Shown here one piece after another: positions 14,682 to 22,660 of a stretch of DNA of 46,782 nucleotides. Origin of the DNA: DATBLZ01 sp036555065 (GTDB lineage: Bacteria > Pseudomonadota > Gammaproteobacteria > Steroidobacterales > Rariloculaceae); assembly GCA_036555065.1 (NCBI GenBank), contig DATBLZ010000067.1, positions 1-46,782 of the forward strand, in the 5' to 3' direction. Below the pieces are notes generated by a model, which saw only the letters and a list, made by a program, of their open reading frames with translations, was not told where the DNA came from and did not search any database. Every line of letters begins with the position of its first letter. Position 1 is the first letter of the stretch. A program made the position numbers and the translations under genes.

Positions 14682-16514
14682 ATGGAGCGCCGAACTCAAC
14701 TTACTATCTGGTATTTCGTTCTGGCGTTTCTGATCGTCGTATGGCTGCGCGACTTTTGGATCACGTCCCAGCGGATCGAAGACATTACGTACGACGAGTT
14801 CCAACAGGCGCTCGAGCAGGGCCGCGTCGAGGCCGTCGAGGTCGAAGGCAACCTTCTGCGCGGCACGTACCGCAATCCCGCCGAAGATGGTCCGCGCGCA
14901 TTCGTGACGCCGCGCGTCGATCTCGAGCTCGCGAAGGACCTCGAGCAGTACGACGTCCGGTTTACGGGCGTCGTCGAGAACACGTTGTTGCGCGACGTCC
15001 TTTCGTGGGTTCTGCCGGCGCTCGTCTTCGTCGCCCTGTGGCTCTTTATCTTGCGCCGATTCACGGACCGCCAAGGCTTGGGCGGGATGATGGCCATCGG
15101 CAAGAGCAAGGCCAAGGTTTACATGGAGAAGGACACGAAGGTGACCTTCGCGGACGTGGCGGGCGTCGACGAGGCGAAAGCGGAGCTTCAAGAGATCGTC
15201 GACTTTCTCAAGGATCGCGAACGTTACGGCCGGCTCGGCGCGCGCGCGCCGAAAGGGATCCTGCTCGTCGGTCCTCCGGGCACGGGTAAGACCCTGCTGG
15301 CGCGGGCCGTCGCCGGCGAGGCCGGGGTTCCGTTCTTCTCGATCAATGGCTCGGAGTTCGTTGAGCTCTTCGTCGGCGTCGGCGCCGCTCGTGTGCGCGA
15401 CCTGTTCGAGCAAGCGCGCCAACGAGCGCCCGCGATCATTTTCATCGACGAGCTCGACGCGCTCGGCCGCATTCGCGGCGTGAACCCCGTGGGCGGGCAA
15501 GACGAGAAGGAGCAGACGCTGAATCAGTTGCTTGCGGAGCTCGACGGCTTCGATCCGAGCACGGGTCTGATTTTGCTCGCCGCGACTAACCGTCCCGAGA
15601 TCCTCGATCCGGCGCTCCTGCGCGCGGGGCGCTTCGACCGCCAAGTCCTCGTCGATCGGCCCGACAAGATCGGCCGCGTGCAGATCCTCGACGTGCATCT
15701 GAAGAAGATCCGCCTTGCAGCAGACATCGACCGCGAGCAGATCGCCGAGCTCACGCCAGGGTTCTCGGGCGCAGACCTCGCCAACCTCGTGAATGAGGCC
15801 GCGCTGCTCGCAACGCGCCGCAACGCCGAAGCAGTCACGCTTGCCGACTTCACCGAGGCCGTCGAGCGTATCGTCGCCGGCCTCGAGAAGCGTAACCGCC
15901 TCTTGAACGCCCGCGAGCGACGCATCGTTGCGCACCACGAGATGGGGCATGCGCTCGTTGCGATGGCGCTCACGGGCGTCGATCCCGTGCACAAAGTCTC
16001 GATCATTCCGCGCGGGATCGGCTCGCTCGGGTACACGATCCAGCGTCCGACCGAAGACCGGTTCCTGATGACGCGCGAGGAGCTCGAGAACAAGCTCACG
16101 GTGCTGCTAGCCGGACGTGCGGCCGAGCACTTGGCCTTCGGGCACCTTTCGACGGGTGCAGCCGACGACCTCGCGAAAGCCACGGACATCGCGCGCAGCA
16201 TGGTCACGCGCTACGGCATGGACGAAAGCCTCGGGCACGCGACCTACGAGACGGAACGGCCGACGTTTCTCGGCATGCCGGCGCTCGGCGAGCCGCGCAA
16301 CTTGAGCGAGGATACGACTCGCCGCATCGACTCGGCGACGCGCCTCATCGTCAATGCGGCGTTCGAGCGCGCGACGCGTCTGCTCGAGCAGCATCGCGCC
16401 GTGCTCGAGGCCGGCGCGCGGCAACTGCTCGAGCAGGAAACCCTGGACCAGTCGGACCTCCAGGCGCTGCGCAGCCAACTCTCGCTCGCGGCCGCAAGCG
16501 CGCTGCGCCCGTGA
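14682..16514 (+). CDS. ftsH: ATP-dependent zinc metalloprotease FtsH, likely a stress paralogue
   Basis: The 610-aa protein has two membrane helices (about 9-25 and 107-125) around a periplasmic domain. The AAA domain carries Walker A GPPGTGKT (197-204), Walker B IIFIDELDAL (252-261) and the pore motif FVGVGAARVRDLF. An M41 protease domain follows with HEMGH (419-423; the usual form is HEAGH) and the third-ligand region STGAADDL. FtsH degrades damaged membrane and soluble proteins. The setting, between a DUF2934 gene and a PqaA-like gene rather than near rrmJ/folP, suggests an additional copy like those in stress-tolerance islands. Its stop overlaps the next start (GTGA). Confidence 0.96.
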   Translation: MERRTQLTIWYFVLAFLIVVWLRDFWITSQRIEDITYDEFQQALEQGRVEAVEVEGNLLRGTYRNPAEDGPRAFVTPRVDLELAKDLEQYDVRFTGVVENTLLRDVLSWVLPALVFVALWLFILRRFTDRQGLGGMMAIGKSKAKVYMEKDTKVTFADVAGVDEAKAELQEIVDFLKDRERYGRLGARAPKGILLVGPPGTGKTLLARAVAGEAGVPFFSINGSEFVELFVGVGAARVRDLFEQARQRAPAIIFIDELDALGRIRGVNPVGGQDEKEQTLNQLLAELDGFDPSTGLILLAATNRPEILDPALLRAGRFDRQVLVDRPDKIGRVQILDVHLKKIRLAADIDREQIAELTPGFSGADLANLVNEAALLATRRNAEAVTLADFTEAVERIVAGLEKRNRLLNARERRIVAHHEMGHALVAMALTGVDPVHKVSIIPRGIGSLGYTIQRPTEDRFLMTREELENKLTVLLAGRAAEHLAFGHLSTGAADDLAKATDIARSMVTRYGMDESLGHATYETERPTFLGMPALGEPRNLSEDTTRRIDSATRLIVNAAFERATRLLEQHRAVLEAGARQLLEQETLDQSDLQALRSQLSLAAASALRP

Positions 16515-17932
16515 GCCTGCCGCGCGCGACTGCGCTTGCGACGTTCGCGAGCCTGCTTGCGCTCGCCGCGCTCGCCGCGCTTGCCGCCGAGGCGGAGCAG
16601 CCCTTGTACGGCGCAGCGCTTCCGACCTATGTCGCGAAGCCCGACGCAAGCTACACCTGGAAGCCGGTGGGCCGATATGCGCGCAAGGGCGCGATGATCG
16701 TCGGTCTTCATCTGGTCTCGCAGACGTGGCGCGACACGGTGTGGCAGCACCAGCTCTATCTCATCAGGCCGGAGCGCATCGACAGCGCCGCGCACGGCGT
16801 GCTCATCGTCGGCGGCGGACGGTGGCACGAGAGCTATGCGGCTGGGCTTGACGAGAATGAGTTATGGGAGGAGATCGGGCCGTTCGTCGAGATCGCGCGC
16901 CGCATGCGGGCCGTCGTTGCGGTCGTTGGGCAGGTTCCATTTCAGCCTATTTTCGACATGACCGAGGATCGCCTCATCGCCCATACGCTCGATCGCTATC
17001 TGGCAACCCATGATCCCGAGTGGCCGCTGTTGTTGCCGATGGTCAAGAGCGCGATTCGCGCCATGGACGCTGCACAAGAGGCGGCTGCACGGGAGTGGGG
17101 CATCGGGATCGACACCTTCACGGTTCTCGGCGCATCGAAACGCGGCTGGACCGCTTGGCTGACCGCGGCCATGGACGCGCGCGTGACCGCCGTCGTGCCG
17201 ATCGTCATCGACGCAGTCGAGATGCGTTTTCACTTCACGCACGAGATCGAAGTATGGGGGGCGCCCTCCGAGGAGATTCAGCCTTACACCGACCTCAACC
17301 TACATAGCCTCTTGAGCTCCGAAGAAGGCCGGGAACTGCGCGAGATCGTCGATCCGTTCAGTTATCGCGAGCTGCTGGTGCAGCCGAAGCTCATCGTCAT
17401 TGCGACCAACGATCGTTATTTCCCGCTCGATTCGCTGAACCTGTATTGGGACGCGCTCGTCGGGCGCAAGTACGTTTTGTATGTGCCGAACAACGGCCAC
17501 GAGATCGCGGATCTCGCGTACGTCATACGGAGTGCCGCGGCACTCAACCGCGATGCAGCGGACGTAGGGCCTCTGCCGACCGTCGACTGGGAGTTCAAGC
17601 GGGCGAACGGCGATCTCGCCCTCTGCATGGCTGCCGAACCGGCGCCGACGCGCGTGCGCGTATGGATAGCGAGGGCGCCGACGCGCGATTTTCGCGCTGC
17701 GCGCTGGGAGCCCCGCAAGATCGGCGTGTCCGGCCGCGAGCTCGGCGCAGCCCAGGTGCGGCTGCCGCTGCCCGCGAGCGGCTATGCAGCCGTGTTTGGG
17801 GAGCTCGAATTCGGCCGGCGCTCGGAGTACTCGCTGTCGACGAACGTCGCGGTCTTCGGTGGGCCGGGCTTGCCGCCGAGCACGCCGCTCCCGCGCGGCA
17901 CGCCTGGGACGTGCCCGCCCGGCATCGAGTGA
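16511..17932 (+). CDS. PhoPQ-activated pathogenicity-related (PqaA) family protein
   Basis: The 473-aa protein has an N-terminal signal peptide (about 1-28, with a leucine/alanine-rich core) and an alpha/beta-hydrolase-like fold of the PhoPQ-regulated (PF10142) family: PVGRYARKGAMIVGLHLVSQTW, GVLIVGGGRWH, and a nucleophile elbow GASKRGW with Ser209. Candidate Asp (TNDRYFP) and His (NNGHEI) residues complete a possible triad. The substrate is unknown. Family members affect resistance to membrane-active peptides. The GTG start overlaps the ftsH stop by 4 nt, so the two are translationally coupled, an arrangement I do not recognise from well-studied species. Confidence 0.88.
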   Translation: MSLPRATALATFASLLALAALAALAAEAEQPLYGAALPTYVAKPDASYTWKPVGRYARKGAMIVGLHLVSQTWRDTVWQHQLYLIRPERIDSAAHGVLIVGGGRWHESYAAGLDENELWEEIGPFVEIARRMRAVVAVVGQVPFQPIFDMTEDRLIAHTLDRYLATHDPEWPLLLPMVKSAIRAMDAAQEAAAREWGIGIDTFTVLGASKRGWTAWLTAAMDARVTAVVPIVIDAVEMRFHFTHEIEVWGAPSEEIQPYTDLNLHSLLSSEEGRELREIVDPFSYRELLVQPKLIVIATNDRYFPLDSLNLYWDALVGRKYVLYVPNNGHEIADLAYVIRSAAALNRDAADVGPLPTVDWEFKRANGDLALCMAAEPAPTRVRVWIARAPTRDFRAARWEPRKIGVSGRELGAAQVRLPLPASGYAAVFGELEFGRRSEYSLSTNVAVFGGPGLPPSTPLPRGTPGTCPPGIE

Positions 17933-17964
17933 CCCGCGGGCTGCCCGCTCGAGTCGAGCAAGCT

Positions 17965-19395
17965 TCAGCCTTTGATGCAGACGACCGGCTCGAGCCGGGC
18001 GACCTTCCGCGAAAGACCGGCGTCGTGCGCCGCTTGGACGACGGCGGTCACGTCCTTGTAAGCGCCCGGCGCCTCCTCGGCGACGCCGCGCCACGAGGTG
18101 CTGCGCACGAGAATGCCGCGTTGCGCGAGACTCGTAACGACATCCTTACCGCGCCACGTGCGCTTCGCTTGATGGCGACTCATCGCGCGGCCGGCGCCGT
18201 GGCACGAGGAGCTGAACGACAGCGTCTCGCCGCGGCCTGTACCGACGAGAACATACGAAGATGTTCCCATCGATCCGCCGATGAGCACCGGTTGACCCAC
18301 GACGCGCAGATCGTCCGGCAAATCCGCATGGCCTGGGCCGAACGCGCGCGTCGCGCCCTTACGATGGACGAACAAGCGCTTGCGCTCGCCGTTGACGACG
18401 TGCTGCTCGACCTTGCACGTATTGTGCGATACGTCGTAGAGCAACGTGAGCCGCGCCTGCGGCAGGACTCGCGCGAATGCCTCGCGTACCAGATGGGTGA
18501 TGATTTGCCGGTTCGCGAGCGCGCAATTGATCGCAGCCCGCATCGCGCCGAGATAGGCCTGGCCGACGGCCGAGTCGATCGGGGCGCACGCGAGCTCGCG
18601 ATCGGGTAGGCGTATACCGAGCTCGCCCGCGGCGATAGCCATGCTGCGCAAAAACTCCGTGCCGATTTGATGCCCCAATCCACGCGAGCCGCAGTGGATG
18701 GTCGCGAGAATGTCGCCTTGCTCGAGAGCGAAAGCCGAAGCAACCTCGGCTTCGAAAATCTCGGCGACGTGCTGGATCTCGAGATAGTGATTGCCCGACC
18801 CGAGCGTGCCCATCTCGGCGCGCTGCCGCTGCTTCGCATGCTCGGAGACGTTTGCGGGCTCGGCGCCTGCCATGCAGCCCCGCTCCTCGATACGCGCGAG
18901 GTCTGCAGTTTCGCCATAGCCGCGCCGCACGGCCCAGCGTGCGCCGCCCGCGAGCATCGCGTCCATCTCGTCGGCGTCGAGCACGATGGCTCCCGTGCTG
19001 CCGACCCCGGCAGGAATGCGCCCGTAGAGGGCATCGGCGAGCCGTGCCTCGAGACCTTCGAGATCTGCGCGGCTGAGGCCCGTATGCAGGCTGCGCACGC
19101 CGCACGAGATATCGAAGCCGACGCCGCCTGCGGAGACGACCCCACCGCAGCCGGCATCGAACGCGGCAACCCCGCCGATCGGAAAGCCGTAGCCCCAGTG
19201 CGCGTCGGGCATCGCATACGAGGCGCCGACGATCCCTGGCAAGGTCGCGACATTCGTGACTTGCTCGTAGACCTTCTCGTCCATGCCGCGAATCAGAGGC
19301 TCGTCGGCATAGATGATGCCCGGGACGCGCATCGCGCCGTGCGGCTCGATGCGCCAGACATATTCCGCCTCGCGCGTCAGCAGACCCAGATTCAT
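17965..19395 (-). CDS. rtcB: RNA-splicing ligase RtcB
   Basis: The 476-aa protein ligates RNA 2',3'-cyclic phosphate or 3'-phosphate ends to 5'-OH ends using GTP and Mn2+. Diagnostic features are MPDAHWGYGFPIGGVAAF, the metal Cys in GFDISCGVRS, GSGNHYLE, HCGSRGLGHQ, and SSCHGAGRAMSR, whose His is the guanylylation site. The length fits the longer archaeal/bacterial type. I start at the ATG 19395, which overlaps the archease stop by 4 nt; an in-frame ATG at 19422 would overlap archease further. It works with archease, its activator, in RNA repair. Confidence 0.96.
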   Translation of the reverse strand: MNLGLLTREAEYVWRIEPHGAMRVPGIIYADEPLIRGMDEKVYEQVTNVATLPGIVGASYAMPDAHWGYGFPIGGVAAFDAGCGGVVSAGGVGFDISCGVRSLHTGLSRADLEGLEARLADALYGRIPAGVGSTGAIVLDADEMDAMLAGGARWAVRRGYGETADLARIEERGCMAGAEPANVSEHAKQRQRAEMGTLGSGNHYLEIQHVAEIFEAEVASAFALEQGDILATIHCGSRGLGHQIGTEFLRSMAIAAGELGIRLPDRELACAPIDSAVGQAYLGAMRAAINCALANRQIITHLVREAFARVLPQARLTLLYDVSHNTCKVEQHVVNGERKRLFVHRKGATRAFGPGHADLPDDLRVVGQPVLIGGSMGTSSYVLVGTGRGETLSFSSSCHGAGRAMSRHQAKRTWRGKDVVTSLAQRGILVRSTSWRGVAEEAPGAYKDVTAVVQAAHDAGLSRKVARLEPVVCIKG

Positions 19396-19817
19396 ACGTC
19401 CACCACGCATTGCGCCGTCCACATGCCGTCACGCTCCAGCGCTACGCGCAGGCTCGTATAGGTTGCGCCTTTGACCTCGACGGCCGGCCGGTGCTTCTGA
19501 ACGTCGACCTTTTCGCCCCACGCGCGACCCTGCAGAGTTCCGGCACCGATCTCGACATCGAACCGCGAGAACAACATCCCACGCGTCGCCATTTCGTACA
19601 CGAGCGCGTTGAGCCAATCGACGAGCAAGAGCTCATCATCGGGCGCTGCACAGCGGATATCCACGACCTCGCGCGGCTCGATGGACGTCGGATCCGTGAC
19701 GGCTGCCGTCATCGCAAGCGCCGCCTGCACGAAGGCCGCGGGACGCGTGCGGCCGATCCCGCGAACGCCGACGTCGGCATCGTGAGGAAAGTGCTCCCAC
19801 CGGTCTTCGCTCAACAT
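19392..19817 (-). CDS. archease (RtcB activator)
   Basis: The 141-aa protein has the archease core: FPHDADVGVRGIG near the N-terminus with the metal-binding Asp, the middle ELLLVDWLNALVYEMATRGMLF, GAGTLQGRAWGEKVD, and a C-terminal CVVDV Asp-containing tail. Archease promotes multiple-turnover guanylylation of RtcB. I chose the ATG at 19817 because GGAGG lies 2-6 nt upstream and the protein then begins at the conserved domain. The frame stays open upstream to 20183, but that part carries no domain. It leads an archease-rtcB operon divergent from the CapA gene. Confidence 0.93.
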   Translation of the reverse strand: MLSEDRWEHFPHDADVGVRGIGRTRPAAFVQAALAMTAAVTDPTSIEPREVVDIRCAAPDDELLLVDWLNALVYEMATRGMLFSRFDVEIGAGTLQGRAWGEKVDVQKHRPAVEVKGATYTSLRVALERDGMWTAQCVVDV

Positions 19818-19866
19818 GGCCTCCGGGACCCGTCGTCGCGAGTGTAGTCGATTACCTGCAATCGCC

Positions 19867-19884
19867 CGGTACGTATAACTACCG
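19867..19884. promoter_or_regulatory. TACGTA-type box between archease-rtcB and the CapA gene
   Basis: CGGTA (19867-19871) and TACCG (19880-19884) form a 5-bp inverted repeat with an 8-nt spacer, and TACGTA occupies 19870-19875. It lies 50 nt from the archease start and about 77-94 nt from the CapA start. Confidence 0.45.
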
Positions 19885-19960
19885 ACGGACGTGGGCTCCG
19901 CGGCGAGCATAGAGTTGCGCCTATGATCGAGCGCGAGGTTGCATCCGTTCGAGGTAGGGC

Positions 19961-21076
19961 TTGGGGAGCATAACCACGTTATTTCTGGCCGGCGACGTAA
20001 TGACCGGCCGCGGGATCGATCAGGCGCTGCCGCATCCGAGTGATCCTGCCCTCGACGAAGCCTATGTTCGCGATGCCCGGGACTACGTGGAGCTCGCCGT
20101 GCGTGCGAACGGCCCGATCGACAGCCCCGTGAGTTTTTCATACATATGGGGCGACGTGCTTGCGAAGCTCGACGATTTCGCACCCGACGCGAGAATCGTC
20201 AATCTCGAGACGAGTGTCACGCGCAGCCCGGACTTTTGGCCCGGCAAGGGCATTCATTACCGCATGAGCCCGAGCAACATAGGCTGCTTGACGGCGGCGC
20301 GAATCGACTGCTGCGCGCTCGCGAACAACCACGTTCTCGACTTCGGGTACGCGGGTCTTGCGGAAACGCTCGACACGCTGCGCAGCGCTCGGCTGCGTTG
20401 CACCGGCGCCGGAGCGAATGGCGAGGAGGCCGCGGCGCCGGCGATTGTCGACTTAGGCGCGCGCGGGCGCGTGCTCGTGTTCGCTTGCGGCACGACCTCG
20501 AGCGGAATTCCCGCGGCATGGGCCGCGGGCAGGGCGCAGGCGGGCGTCGCTCTGTTGCCGGATCTCTCGGCGTCCACCGCGGGGCGCCTCGCTGCCTCGA
20601 TTCTGCGGTCGAAGCGCGCCGGCGACATTGTCGTCCTTTCGATCCATTGGGGACCGAATTGGGGTTATTCGATCGACCCGCAGCAGCGTTCCTTTGCGCA
20701 CTCGGTCATCGATTCCGGTGCCGTCGACGTCGTCCACGGTCACTCTTCGCATCACGCCAAGGGGATCGAGGTGTATCGCGGTCGGCCGATTCTCTATGGC
20801 TGCGGGGATTTCATCAACGACTACGAGGGGATCAGCGGATACGAGCGCTATCGCGGCGATCTCGTTGCGATGTATCTCATGGGGATCGGTGCCGGAGAGG
20901 GAGCTCTCGCATGGCTGCAGATCGTGCCGCACCGGCTGCGTAGGTTCTCCTTGACGCGCGCCTCTCACGTCGACGCCGAATGGCTTCGGCGCAAGATCGA
21001 GCAAGCCACACCCGGGCTCGATGGGCGCCTCGAGCTCGCCGCGGACGACAGCATCACGTGGCGCGTCGTGCGCTAG
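19961..21076 (+). CDS. CapA-family metallophosphoesterase-like protein
   Basis: The 371-aa protein belongs to the PGA_cap (CapA) branch of calcineurin-like phosphoesterases: GDVMTGRGID at the start, NLETSVT, ALANNHVLDFG, HWGPNWGY, HGHSSHH and YGCGDFINDYEG supply the metal ligands. CapA proteins act in poly-gamma-glutamate or capsule synthesis, but many stand-alone members occur without capsule genes, as here. There is no signal peptide, so a cytoplasmic role is likely. The start is a TTG at 19961 preceded by GAGG. It ends 4 nt inside the convergent DUF6763 gene. Confidence 0.88.
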   Translation: MGSITTLFLAGDVMTGRGIDQALPHPSDPALDEAYVRDARDYVELAVRANGPIDSPVSFSYIWGDVLAKLDDFAPDARIVNLETSVTRSPDFWPGKGIHYRMSPSNIGCLTAARIDCCALANNHVLDFGYAGLAETLDTLRSARLRCTGAGANGEEAAAPAIVDLGARGRVLVFACGTTSSGIPAAWAAGRAQAGVALLPDLSASTAGRLAASILRSKRAGDIVVLSIHWGPNWGYSIDPQQRSFAHSVIDSGAVDVVHGHSSHHAKGIEVYRGRPILYGCGDFINDYEGISGYERYRGDLVAMYLMGIGAGEGALAWLQIVPHRLRRFSLTRASHVDAEWLRRKIEQATPGLDGRLELAADDSITWRVVR

Positions 21077-21468
21077 CTTTCCGGCTCCGTCCCGTAACGA
21101 TCTTCCGCGGAATCGTCATCGTCCGCGTCGTCGCGCTCATCCTCGGGGCGCTCGTCCTCCCATTCCTCCTTCTCGTCGCCGGTCTCCTCGAGCGGCTTTT
21201 CCCAATCGCGCGGCCGCATCGACGTCTCCGTGTATCCGAGGTCATCGGTCTCGACGTCGTCGATCGGCCCCGTCCAGTCCTCGGGGGGCTCCGTGGGCTC
21301 GATTTCCATGTCGAACCATGAACTTGCGTCGATTTCCTCGAGGTCGCCGTCGAAATGCTGGAGCTCGATGATCCCGCGCTCCTCGTCGAAGGCGACGACG
21401 CGGAAGGGCTGGCCTTTGTCGAGATGCCGATACCAATGGCCAACGATAGGGTCGAGCTCGGTGTCCAT
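21073..21468 (-). CDS. DUF6763-family acidic protein
   Basis: The 131-aa protein has a conserved N-terminal domain (residues about 6-90: DPIVGHWYRHLDKGQPFRVV, EERGIIELQHFDGDLEEID, EPPEDWTGPIDD, DDLGYTET) that I recognise as the DUF6763 family of gammaproteobacteria. A strongly acidic, disordered tail of about 40 residues follows. No function is known. It follows the DUF1496-like gene by 21 nt on the same strand and may be the last gene of the pyruvate dehydrogenase/ACP operon, or have its own promoter. Confidence 0.75.
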   Translation of the reverse strand: MDTELDPIVGHWYRHLDKGQPFRVVAFDEERGIIELQHFDGDLEEIDASSWFDMEIEPTEPPEDWTGPIDDVETDDLGYTETSMRPRDWEKPLEETGDEKEEWEDERPEDERDDADDDDSAEDRYGTEPES

Positions 21469-21489
21469 GCGACGTCTCCGTCCCCGGGG

Positions 21490-21723
21490 TCAGGGATTCT
21501 GCGGGTCCGAAGTGGGGACCCACAAGCCGAGGTCGCAGCGCAGCAGCGTGCTTCCGCTCCTGACGATCGTTCCATGCCGAAAAGCCTGATCGTTGAAGAA
21601 ACACTCGGGCTCGCCGGGAACCTCAGCGCGCAGCGCCTCCGTGTCCTCCTCGCCCTCCCAGGCGACCGGAGAATTCTTGAGCTCCGGGTCCTGAGCGCCG
21701 AGATCCCTGATTCGTTCGTTCAC
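21490..21723 (-). CDS. small DUF1496-like protein
   Basis: The 77-aa protein has a C-terminal motif with ECFFNDQAF, GTIVRSG and LLRCDLGLWV that resembles DUF1496 proteins, in which a Cys pair brackets a short beta domain. I use the GTG at 21723, which has GGAGG upstream and overlaps the hydrolase stop by 4 nt (GTGA). An ATG at 21777 would overlap that gene by far more. Function unknown. It is translationally coupled to the PDH/ACP/hydrolase operon. Confidence 0.65.
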   Translation of the reverse strand: MNERIRDLGAQDPELKNSPVAWEGEEDTEALRAEVPGEPECFFNDQAFRHGTIVRSGSTLLRCDLGLWVPTSDPQNP

Positions 21724-22400
21724 ACCTGCCTCCGATTCGATTGCGGCCGAAGCTCTTGCATATGTCGTAAAAACCACTGCGCGGCGTGCTCGGCCACCTG
21801 CTCGAGCGCTCCGGGCTCCTCGAACAAGTGAGTGGCCCCCGGAACCACGACGAGCTCACTTTCGCATTGTAGCCTCGCCCGCGCCTGCTCGTTGAGCGCC
21901 AAGACTTGCGGGTCATCCCCGCCGACGATGAGCAACGTCGGGGCGCGAACGCGCTCCAGGGCGTCGCCGGCGAGATCGGGACGACCGCCGCGCGAGACGA
22001 CGGCCCGGATCGCTTCGGGCGCGCGGGCCGCAGCCACGAGCGCGGCCGCAGCGCCCGTGCTCGCGCCGAAATAGCCGAGCGCCAGTCGTCCGCCGCCATG
22101 CTCGGGTAGCCAGGCCGTCACCGCCGCGAGGCGTGCGGCGAGCAACGGGATGTCGAAACGATACTCGCGCGAGTAAGCGTCGACGCGCTCCTCGGCCGAG
22201 GTCAAGAGGTCGAACAGCAAAGTTCCGAGCTGTTGCGCGCGAAAGAAGCTCGCGACTTGGCGATTGCGCGGGCTCAAGCGGCTGCTGCCGCTGCCGTGCA
22301 CGAAAATGACGATCCCGCGGGCGTCGGCCGGAAGGATCAGCTCGCCGCGCAGGCTTGCGTGGTGAACCGGAATCTCTAACTCGGTGCCGCTCTCGCTCAT
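21720..22400 (-). CDS. alpha/beta hydrolase of the dienelactone-hydrolase-like type
   Basis: The 226-aa protein has an oxyanion/HGSGSSRLSPRNR region, a nucleophile elbow GYFGASTGAAAAL with Ser114, Asp in IVGGDDPQVL and His in VPGATHLFEEPGALEQV, which together make a full triad. Close relatives occur next to phosphoribosyltransferases or inside metabolic operons, with unproved substrates. Its start overlaps the acyl carrier protein stop by 4 nt (ATGA). A role in removing or releasing an acyl group made on the neighbouring ACP is tempting but is inference. Confidence 0.88.
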   Translation of the reverse strand: MSESGTELEIPVHHASLRGELILPADARGIVIFVHGSGSSRLSPRNRQVASFFRAQQLGTLLFDLLTSAEERVDAYSREYRFDIPLLAARLAAVTAWLPEHGGGRLALGYFGASTGAAAALVAAARAPEAIRAVVSRGGRPDLAGDALERVRAPTLLIVGGDDPQVLALNEQARARLQCESELVVVPGATHLFEEPGALEQVAEHAAQWFLRHMQELRPQSNRRQV

Positions 22401-22660
22401 GGCGTGGTCCGCGCGCTCCCGAGATGCGCCGCGAGGTACCGCACGGTGCCGTCGAGGCTCAGAAGCTGCGGATAATCGCGCTCCGGAATATCGATGCCCA
22501 GGCGTTGGTGCAACGCGATCACGAAGCTCAGCGTGTCCATCGAATCGAAATCGAACTGCTCCCGAAACGCGCGCGTCGCATCGAGTGCGGATGCATCCAC
22601 GTCGGGCGCGACTTCGAGCAATGCCTCAATCACGGTCTGACGCAAATCGGGGTGGCTCAT
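22397..22660 (-). CDS. acyl carrier protein in a pyruvate dehydrogenase operon
   Basis: The 87-aa protein has the four-helix ACP pattern with the phosphopantetheine attachment motif FDFDSMDTLSF, Ser40. It is acidic, as expected. The ATG at 22660 overlaps the E2 stop by 4 nt (ATGA), and its own stop overlaps the next gene, so it is embedded in the PDH operon. It is not the housekeeping AcpP, which would sit among fatty-acid synthesis genes. Candidate roles are a specialised acyl or octanoyl/lipoyl donor for E2, or an acceptor of acetyl groups. None is demonstrated. Confidence 0.88.
   Translation of the reverse strand: MSHPDLRQTVIEALLEVAPDVDASALDATRAFREQFDFDSMDTLSFVIALHQRLGIDIPERDYPQLLSLDGTVRYLAAHLGSARTTP

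Noticed and set aside
14172..15992. A 606-codon minus-strand ORF opposite DUF2934 and ftsH
   Set aside because: It runs opposite FtsH, whose motifs are complete; high GC lengthens antisense frames, and no domain is visible.
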